Of a DNA stretch of 20,733 nucleotides, positions 16,013 to 20,733 are shown one piece after another. Every line of letters begins with the position of its first letter. Position 1 is the stretch's first letter. The position numbers and the translations under genes were made by a program. The notes under the pieces are model-generated. The model made no database searches. It was not told where the DNA came from and worked only from the letters and a program-made list of their open reading frames with translations. Source of the stretch: Phocaeicola_A sp963624095 (GTDB taxonomy: Bacteria > Bacteroidota > Bacteroidia > Bacteroidales > Bacteroidaceae). The stretch lies in NCBI GenBank assembly GCA_963624095.1, contig CAVFNZ010000032.1:1-20733 (forward strand), written 5' to 3'.

Positions 16013-16756
16013 ATGGGAATGTTGTATGTAGTGCCGACACCGGTAGGCAATCTGGAGGACATGACTCTCCGCGCCATCCGGGTGCTGAAGGAAGCGGATC
16101 TGATTCTTGCCGAAGATACGCGGACTTCGGGGATACTGTTGAAACATTTTGACATAAAGAACGCCATGCAGTCGCACCACAAGTTCAACGAGCACCAAAC
16201 GGTGGAGAGCGTGGTCAACCGCATCAAGGGTGGCGACACGGTGGCATTGGTGTCCGATGCCGGCACGCCGGCCATCTCGGACCCGGGTTTCCTGGTAGTG
16301 CGCGAATGCGTGCGCAACGGCATCGAGGTGCAGTGCCTGCCCGGCGCGACGGCCTTTGTGCCGGCCTTAGTCTCTTCCGGCCTGCCCAACGAACGTTTCT
16401 GCTTCGAGGGTTTCCTCCCCCAAAAGAAAGGACGCGCCACCCACTTGACGCAGCTGCAGGGCGAGACGCGTACCATGGTCTTCTATGAATCCCCTTACCG
16501 CCTGGTCAAGACCCTGACGCAGTTTATCGAGTATTTCGGGGCGGACCGTCAGGCCTCGGTTTGCCGTGAAATCTCCAAGGTGCACGAAGAGAGCGTACGG
16601 GGAACCCTGCAAGAGGTAGTGAACCACTTCACCGAAGTGGAGCCCCGGGGCGAAATCGTCATCGTGTTGGCGGGAGCTTCCGCGCCCGCCCTCTCCCGCA
16701 AAGGGAAAGAAAGGGACCGAAGCGAAGCGGACAGGGAAGAAGAGGAAGAAGAGTAA
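16013..16756 (+). CDS. rsmI: 16S rRNA (cytidine-1402-2'-O)-methyltransferase RsmI
   Basis: This cytoplasmic SAM-dependent enzyme methylates the ribose of C1402 in the 16S rRNA decoding site. From the ATG at 16013 it has 247 residues, with tetrapyrrole-methylase-fold motifs in order: LYVVPTPVGNLEDMT at 4-18, AEDTRTSG at 33-40, ALVSDAGTPAISDPG at 78-92, CLPGATA at 108-114, and FEGFLPQKKGR at 131-141. The start at 16013 gives the usual MG-x-LYVVPTPVGN beginning; ATG at 16019 is the alternative. The last 20 or so residues (SRKGKERDRSEADREEEEEE) are a charged low-complexity tail not part of the fold. It diverges from etfB and is followed 60 nt later by a lipoprotein gene on the same strand. Confidence 0.95.
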   Translation: MGMLYVVPTPVGNLEDMTLRAIRVLKEADLILAEDTRTSGILLKHFDIKNAMQSHHKFNEHQTVESVVNRIKGGDTVALVSDAGTPAISDPGFLVVRECVRNGIEVQCLPGATAFVPALVSSGLPNERFCFEGFLPQKKGRATHLTQLQGETRTMVFYESPYRLVKTLTQFIEYFGADRQASVCREISKVHEESVRGTLQEVVNHFTEVEPRGEIVIVLAGASAPALSRKGKERDRSEADREEEEEE

Positions 16757-16816
16757 AAACAACATTATATATAGAGAACAATAAGAACAAACATTTTTCA
16801 CTAAAAAGTTACGAAT

Positions 16817-17668
16817 ATGAAAAAGTTAGCTTTATTGACATTGTGTGTTGCCGCGTCGTTCGCCTCTTGCGACATGGGCGGCGGAAAGTCTGCACTGAAA
16901 GCCGAAAACGACTCGTTGATGCTGGCCTTGTCAGAACGCAATATCGAACTTGACCAGATTATGGGAACCTTCAATGAGATACAGGAGGGATTCCAGGCGA
17001 TAAACGAGGCCGAGAATCGTGTTGACCTGCAGGCACAGTCCGGCGAGGGCGTTTCTCCTACGCAGAAGATAAAGGACGACCTGGAATTCATCGCCAAGAC
17101 GATGGCCGACAACAAGACGCAGATTGCCAAGTTGCAGAAGCAGTTGAAGAACAGCACCTACAACTCCGTTCAGCTGAAGAAGGCCATCGCGAACCTGCAG
17201 GCACAGCTGGAAGAGAAGACCTTGCAGATAAAGTCACTGCAGGAAGAGCTGGCCGCCAAGAACATCCGCATCGCTGAGCTGGACAATGCCGTTGAAGGCT
17301 TGACTACCGACGTGGAAAACCTCTCGGCGGAGAACGAGGCTCAGTCGAAGACCGTAGCGGCTCAGGACAAGGCTCTCAACGCCGCCTGGTTCGTATTCGG
17401 CACGAAGGCGGAACTCAAGCAGCAGAAGATTCTGAAGAGTGGCGACGTGCTGAAGGACAGCGAATTCAACAAGGGTTACTTCACGCAGATTGACATCCGT
17501 AAGGACAAGACCATCGAACTCTTCTCCAAGGGAGCCAAGCTGCTGACCACCCATCCGGAAGGCTCTTACGAGTTGGTGAAAGACGCAAAGGGACAATATG
17601 TGCTCAACATCACCAAGCCCAACGAGTTCTGGAGCGTATCCCGCTACTTGGTCATCCAGGTGAAATAA
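16817..17668 (+). CDS. Coiled-coil lipoprotein, possibly Cbp1-like adhesin family
   Basis: This 283-residue protein has a type II signal peptide (MKKLALLTLCVAASFAS) with lipobox cysteine C18. A glycine-rich spacer follows, then a long region of about 25-195 rich in Q, E, K, A and L with heptad-like spacing, consistent with a coiled coil. A compact C-terminal domain (about 195-283) begins NAAWFVFGTKAEL and ends WSVSRYLVIQVK. D32-S33-L34 fits the Bacteroides O-glycosylation motif D-S/T-hydrophobic. The pattern resembles lipoproteins of Bacteroides annotated as Cbp1-family collagen-binding glycoprotein adhesins, but I am recalling that family, not matching it, and collagen binding is unproven here. 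I see no clear promoter in the 60 nt after rsmI, so co-transcription is possible. Confidence 0.7.
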   Translation: MKKLALLTLCVAASFASCDMGGGKSALKAENDSLMLALSERNIELDQIMGTFNEIQEGFQAINEAENRVDLQAQSGEGVSPTQKIKDDLEFIAKTMADNKTQIAKLQKQLKNSTYNSVQLKKAIANLQAQLEEKTLQIKSLQEELAAKNIRIAELDNAVEGLTTDVENLSAENEAQSKTVAAQDKALNAAWFVFGTKAELKQQKILKSGDVLKDSEFNKGYFTQIDIRKDKTIELFSKGAKLLTTHPEGSYELVKDAKGQYVLNITKPNEFWSVSRYLVIQVK

Positions 17669-17865
17669 CAGGGCGAGCCCGAAAGGAAGGAAACAGCTTA
17701 CGGGCATCCCTCCATAAAAGTATTTAGCAGGAGACAATGCTTCCGGTCATCAGAATCTCGGAAACATTGCCTCCTGTCTTGTTTACGGCCGGCTATTCTT
17801 CCTACCGGCTTTGCGATGCACGAACAATCATAAACAAACCTAACAAACTAATCCAAGGACCGATT

Positions 17866-19344
17866 ATGACAAACGAAAAGAAGAATGAGCGGTCAATAAT
17901 ACCGCTACGCTTGAGAAGCGTCCTTAAACTCCTGTTTTGCGCGTATCTGTTGACGGGAGTGGCCTCTGCCGGTCATGCGCAGAACCAGTTGGAGACCTAT
18001 CCCGCTCCGGAAGGCGCGGAGCTGATTCACGACTTCACGGTGAAGGTTCGCCAAGCCGGCAAGGAGTGGCAACCGGTAGACACCTATCTCTTCAAGGTGG
18101 ACGAGGTGCGGGGCGTAAAGCACAATGCCGAGAACGCCTCCGTGGCCTACTTCGACTTCAGCGGTGAGGTGGAAGTCTCCGTCACGCTCAACCAAGGTGA
18201 AATCAAGTCCGGTCGGGTGCGACCTCTATCCTACGGAATCCCTGCGAAGATAGAGGGTAACGCGCTAACGTTCAATTTGAACCGTCCCTGCAACCTGTCG
18301 GTGGAGGTGAACGGAGACATCTTCCACAACCTCCACCTCTTTGCCAACCCTATAGACAACAACAAGCCGAAAAAGCTCAAGGACAAGAACTTGATCTATT
18401 TCGGCCCGGGCTTGCATCAACTGCCGGGCGATACGCTCAACGTTCCTTCGGGAAAGACCGTCTATGTGGCAGGCGGTGCCGTCGTCAACGGCTGCATCCA
18501 AGTGTCGAACGCGCATGACGTGAAAGTCCTTGGACGCGGCATTGTGAAGCGGGCTCGCAGCAACGGCCTTCTCGTCGCCAACTCACGCAACGTGTTGGTG
18601 GAGGGACTCATCACCACCCAATGTCCCACGGGAGGGTCGGACAGCGTCACCATCCGCAACGTGAAAGCCATCAGCTACTACGGCTGGGGTGACGGCTTGA
18701 ACATATTTGCCAGCAACAACGTCCTGTTCGACGGGGTCTTCTGCCGCAACTCCGACGACTGCACCACCGTCTACGGCACCCGCAAGGGTTTCACCGGCGG
18801 TTGCAGCAACATCACGATGCGCAACTCCACCCTGTGGGCGGACGTGGCTCACGCCATCTTCATCGGCCTCCATGGCGACGTGGAGCGTCCCGAGATACTT
18901 GAAAACCTGACCTACGAGAACATCGACATCCTCGACCATCGTGAGCGACAGATTGATTACCAGGGTTGCATGGCCATAAACGCGGGGGACAACAACCTGG
19001 TTCGTAACGTCCGTTTCGAGAATATCCGTGTCGAGGATTTCCGCCAAGGACAGTTGGTGAACCTGCGCGTCAGCTTTAACAAGAAATACTGCAAGGCTCC
19101 CGGCCGTGGCATCGAGAATGTCCTCTTCAAGGATATTACCTACAATGGCACTCACGCGGAAATGTCGCACATCGTGGGCTACAATGCCGAGCGTATGGTT
19201 CGGAATATCCGCTTCGAGAACCTGCGCATCAATGGGAAACCGTTTACGGACGATATGCCCGACAAGCCTGCCTGGTACAAGACAGGCGACATGGCGCGCA
19301 TCTTTGTGGGTGAGCACGTCGAGGGTGTAGTTTTCACGAAATAG
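17866..19344 (+). CDS. Secreted right-handed beta-helix glycosidase-like protein (GH28/GH49-like)
   Basis: From the ATG at 17866 the protein has 492 residues with a signal peptide (basic N-region, hydrophobic 18-34, cleavage after GHA near 38). Residues about 50-165 form a beta-sandwich-like N-domain. The rest, with repeated short NV.F..I turns (NITMRNS, NLTYENIDI, NVRFENIRV, NVLFKDITY, NIRFENLRI), is a parallel beta-helix. Candidate acidic catalytic residues follow the polygalacturonase pattern: D276 in GWGDGLNI, D297-D298 in NSDDCTT and H336 in GLHGD. That suggests hydrolysis of a pectin-like, dextran-like or host glycan; the substrate is not determinable. The in-frame extension back to 17737 lacks signal-peptide character. 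No SusC/SusD pair or other PUL gene is adjacent, so it is not in an obvious polysaccharide utilisation locus. Confidence 0.8.
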   Translation: MTNEKKNERSIIPLRLRSVLKLLFCAYLLTGVASAGHAQNQLETYPAPEGAELIHDFTVKVRQAGKEWQPVDTYLFKVDEVRGVKHNAENASVAYFDFSGEVEVSVTLNQGEIKSGRVRPLSYGIPAKIEGNALTFNLNRPCNLSVEVNGDIFHNLHLFANPIDNNKPKKLKDKNLIYFGPGLHQLPGDTLNVPSGKTVYVAGGAVVNGCIQVSNAHDVKVLGRGIVKRARSNGLLVANSRNVLVEGLITTQCPTGGSDSVTIRNVKAISYYGWGDGLNIFASNNVLFDGVFCRNSDDCTTVYGTRKGFTGGCSNITMRNSTLWADVAHAIFIGLHGDVERPEILENLTYENIDILDHRERQIDYQGCMAINAGDNNLVRNVRFENIRVEDFRQGQLVNLRVSFNKKYCKAPGRGIENVLFKDITYNGTHAEMSHIVGYNAERMVRNIRFENLRINGKPFTDDMPDKPAWYKTGDMARIFVGEHVEGVVFTK

Positions 19345-19366
19345 CCTGAACAGTTTTTGGGTACCG

Positions 19367-19414
19367 ACCCCTCTCCTTTCCGTCAACACCTTGGAGGGCG
19401 GAACGAAGAGGGGT
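19367..19414 (+). terminator. Probable terminator after the beta-helix gene
   Basis: ACCCCTCT (19367-19374) pairs with AGAGGGGT (19407-19414), with further possible pairing of TTCCG and CGGAA inside. TTT follows the stem. It lies 22 nt after the stop codon. Confidence 0.55.
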
Positions 19415-19430
19415 TTGCGTTTCACCTTCT

Positions 19431-19469
19431 GGCTGAACGGGACTGAACCGGCTGAACTGGCTGAACGGG
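19431..19469. repeat. Tandem repeat of a GGCTGAAC-type unit
   Basis: Four imperfect 9-10 bp units (GGCTGAACG, GACTGAACC, GGCTGAACT, GGCTGAACG) run in tandem between the beta-helix terminator and the tRNA-Lys promoter. No coding role is visible. Such a simple repeat may vary in copy number. Confidence 0.6.
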
Positions 19470-19505
19470 GCGCAGGAAGATTCAAAAGAAAATCTCCTCA
19501 AAATG

Positions 19506-19536
19506 TTTGGCGTTTCAGAAATTGTCCGTATCTTTG
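19506..19536 (+). promoter_or_regulatory. sigma-ABfr promoter of tRNA-Lys
   Basis: TTTG, 19 nt, then TATCTTTG, an exact consensus. The -7 box ends 26 nt before the tRNA 5' end. Confidence 0.78.
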
Positions 19537-19562
19537 CACCCGCTTAAAGCAGAAGAAGGACT

Positions 19563-19635
19563 GATTCGCTAGCTCAGCTGGTAGAGCACAACACTTTTAA
19601 TGTTGGGGTCTTGGGTTCGAGCCCCAAGCGGATCA
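19563..19635 (+). tRNA. tRNA-Lys (anticodon UUU)
   Basis: A 73-nt cloverleaf with acceptor stem GATTCGC/GCGGATC, D arm AGCTCAGCTGGTAGAGC, anticodon loop CTTTTAA (UUU), T arm TGGGTTCGAGCCCCA and discriminator A. CCA is not encoded. It marks the edge between core genes and the decayed accessory DNA to the right. Confidence 0.97.
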
Positions 19636-19638
19636 CTG

Positions 19639-19680
19639 AAGGAGAAGGACATCGTCAAGGTGCTCTTCTCCTTTGGTTTT
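19639..19680 (+). terminator. Possible terminator of tRNA-Lys
   Basis: AAGGAGAAG (19639-19647) and CTTCTCCTT (19665-19673) form a perfect 9-bp stem around a 17-nt loop, followed by TGGTTTTAT. It starts 4 nt after the tRNA 3' end. Confidence 0.55.
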
Positions 19681-19997
19681 ATATCATTGCATGACAAGTG
19701 GCTGTATCGTGCAAAAACGAGTGTGAACACCCACAACAAGCAGGCAACATTTTGCGGCTTTCGGCATTTTACACTAAAAACATTTTGCGGCTTTCGGCAA
19801 GTATCTGATTTACACTAAGGATTTGAAGAAAGACGGTGACACGCTTTGCATACCCGTCTACATGACGGCCTTTATATAAAGCCCCTGGTACCCAGCGGTT
19901 GATTTTCTTGCGTTCAAACGTGGTACAAAGGTAGGCTTTTTATGCTTGCGTCACCCTAAGTCACCCAATTCTAATACCTAACTCGCTTATTTTCAAT
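19681..19997. other. Gene-poor stretch after tRNA-Lys
   Basis: No complete gene is convincing here. Besides the 33-bp duplication, a frame open from 19778 to the TAA at 19877-19879 without a start encodes KYLIYTKDLKKDGDTL... and looks like a gene-end remnant that I cannot identify. A minus-strand TACCTTTG at 19926-19933 resembles a -7 box but points at no gene. The stretch reads as eroded accessory DNA. Confidence 0.4.
19746..19799. repeat. Direct repeat, two copies with a 33-bp period
   Basis: The core CATTTTGCGGCTTTCGGCA appears at 19748-19766 and 19781-19799. After the first copy comes TTTACACTAA directly; after the second the same tail appears behind about 9 extra bases. Only two units exist, so this is a local duplication, not an array. 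Confidence 0.75.
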
Positions 19998-20385
19998 GTG
20001 CGCCATATGATGGCGCAAAAAAGTGATGAAGTCAGGTGTGACGACCCTAATCGAAAAGTTTCTTCTTACTTTGCCAAAGAAGCCAAACGCCTCAGTAAGA
20101 AATATCCCAGCTTCAAACAAGATTTGGAGAAATTCAAGAAAAGTCTGCAAGAGAACCCTCTCCAAGGAACAGAACTGTCACCAGGTATCCGCAAGATACG
20201 GATGGCTATTGGATCAAAGCATAGAGGACAGTCCGGGGGGAGCAAGAGTGATTACCTACAACGTGCTTACACAAGAACAGAATGGTGAGATTGAACTCTT
20301 GTTACTCTATGACAAAGCCGATGCCGAGACCATAAAGCTTAGCGTTGTAAAAGAGATTATCAGAGACTTGGGCTTTCCTATATAG
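19998..20385 (+). pseudogene. Frameshifted RelE/ParE-family toxin gene
   Basis: Two overlapping frames together encode one RelE/HigB-like toxin. The first frame gives SYFAKEAKRLSKKYPSFKQD and then GIRKIRMAIGSKHRGQSGG. The second gives SGGARVITYNVL and IELLLLYDKADAETIKLS, ending at 20385. SGGARVITY and LLLLYDK are typical of this small mRNA-interferase or gyrase-toxin fold. The switch is needed at the G6 tract 20235-20240; with one G fewer the frame is continuous for the whole domain. The N-terminus is also odd: before SSYF no ATG lies where these toxins normally start, and the in-frame ATG at 19998 adds about 22 unrelated residues. No antitoxin gene is seen on either side. It may be a dead orphan or carry a homopolymer sequencing error. 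Confidence 0.72.
19999..20017. promoter_or_regulatory. Palindrome at the toxin gene start, possible operator
   Basis: TGCGCCAT and ATGGCGCA form a perfect 8-bp inverted repeat with a 3-nt spacer (ATG). Toxin-antitoxin operons are often autoregulated through such palindromes. Here it overlaps the first codons of the 19998 reading, which argues that the functional start, if any, was elsewhere. Confidence 0.4.
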
Positions 20386-20422
20386 ATTTTCCACAAGGCC
20401 TTTAGAGAAAGGATTTGCTATT

Positions 20423-20733
20423 TTATGGCCTCTTGCGTGCCGCTCGTATCTTGCAGTTCGTCATGCGGGTTGTTGCGCTGACGGAGCTTCCGTTGTACGA
20501 ATAGGCACTGTTGTTGTTAGTTGTCGTGGAGCTCCAGTAAGTACCAGACAAGGGATAAGCCCCATCCGTCAGGCCGCTCTGTTCGTCTTTTGCGGGCAAG
20601 TACCACTTGATGTCGCTCTCCTCAATCTCGGGTGTCCCGTCAGCCGACCTGTGGAATTTGTTCTTCATGACCGCCATCCTTACGGCATAGTTGGAGGCAC
20701 TCTGGAAATCTCCGCCGGAGGATGTCAGAGTAA
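20423..20733 (-). CDS. C-terminal fragment of a surface/fimbrial-type protein (DUF4906-like), cut by window end
   Basis: The frame is open from the window edge at 20733 to the TAA at 20423-20425, giving at least 103 residues; the N-terminus lies outside. The visible part reads SSGGDFQSASNYAVRMAV, then EIEESDIKWYLPAKDEQ, GTYWSST, AYSY and a basic IRAARKRP end. The 'IKWYLPA..Q ... YWSST ... AYS ... R.AR' pattern is typical of the C-terminal module of large Bacteroidales secreted proteins annotated as DUF4906 or fimbrillin-like, and is related to Lcl/FISUMP-type domains. Full gene function cannot be judged. An ATG at 20677 inside the frame is internal, not the real start. It converges on the broken toxin gene. 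Confidence 0.68.
   Translation of the reverse strand, partial: TLTSSGGDFQSASNYAVRMAVMKNKFHRSADGTPEIEESDIKWYLPAKDEQSGLTDGAYPLSGTYWSSTTTNNNSAYSYNGSSVSATTRMTNCKIRAARKRP

Noticed and set aside
17788..17813. GCCGG/CCGGC inverted repeat upstream of the beta-helix gene as an operator
   Set aside because: Only 5 bp of firm pairing in GC-rich sequence; chance is likely.
18583..19485. A 300-codon minus-strand frame opposite the beta-helix gene
   Set aside because: Antisense to a gene with signal peptide and repeated beta-helix turns; it has no family features.
19600..19818. A 72-codon plus-strand frame starting inside tRNA-Lys
   Set aside because: It begins within the tRNA and crosses its terminator and the 33-bp duplication; not a plausible gene.
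19746..19820. Possible CRISPR array
   Set aside because: Only two copies, a spacer of 14 nt, no cas genes and no array beyond them.

Overview
The window looks like chromosomal DNA of a Bacteroidales bacterium, probably Bacteroidaceae-like, with fairly GC-rich coding regions. Three things support this. Most promoters I can find match the Bacteroidetes sigma-ABfr pattern (TTTG, about 19-20 nt, then TAnnTTTG). Genes lack Shine-Dalgarno sites. Several proteins are family types typical of the group: a FeoA-FeoB fusion with a Cys-rich FeoB-associated protein, a dipeptidyl peptidase IV, and a coiled-coil lipoprotein resembling Cbp1. The sequence is a draft scaffold, because a run of exactly 50 Ns interrupts the dipeptidyl peptidase signal peptide. 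I cannot name the species.

Layout. 1-3170 (minus strand): tRNA-Ser(GCU) and tRNA-Cys(GCA) lie downstream of a ferrous-iron uptake operon (feoAB fusion, then a small Cys-rich membrane protein). 3437-4861 (plus): tilS. 4925-6532 (plus): a promoter, a DUF2442 gene and a histidine-decarboxylase-type PLP enzyme that carries a signal peptide. A second, degenerate copy of the tilS 3' end follows directly. 6583-9542 (minus): a TIGR01212/YhcC-type radical SAM gene and an LtaS-like membrane sulfatase. 9693-11957 (plus): dipeptidyl peptidase IV, ending at a strong shared terminator. 12043-15679 (minus): etfB-etfA-acyl-CoA dehydrogenase operon behind a clear promoter and a foldable leader. 16013-19344 (plus): rsmI, a coiled-coil lipoprotein and a secreted right-handed beta-helix glycosidase-like protein. 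19563-20733: tRNA-Lys(UUU), then decayed accessory DNA with direct repeats, a frameshifted RelE/ParE-type toxin, and the C-terminus of a surface protein cut by the window end.

Functional picture. Most of the window is core metabolism and housekeeping: Fe(II) import, tRNA and rRNA modification, electron transfer to an acyl-CoA dehydrogenase, periplasmic peptide breakdown and envelope phosphotransfer. The most unusual part is the two-gene cassette between the tilS tail and its echo. It appears to have been inserted where tilS and the radical SAM gene once converged, and it encodes an apparently intact PLP decarboxylase predicted to work outside the cytoplasm. I see no phage, transposon, CRISPR array or conventional defence system in the window.
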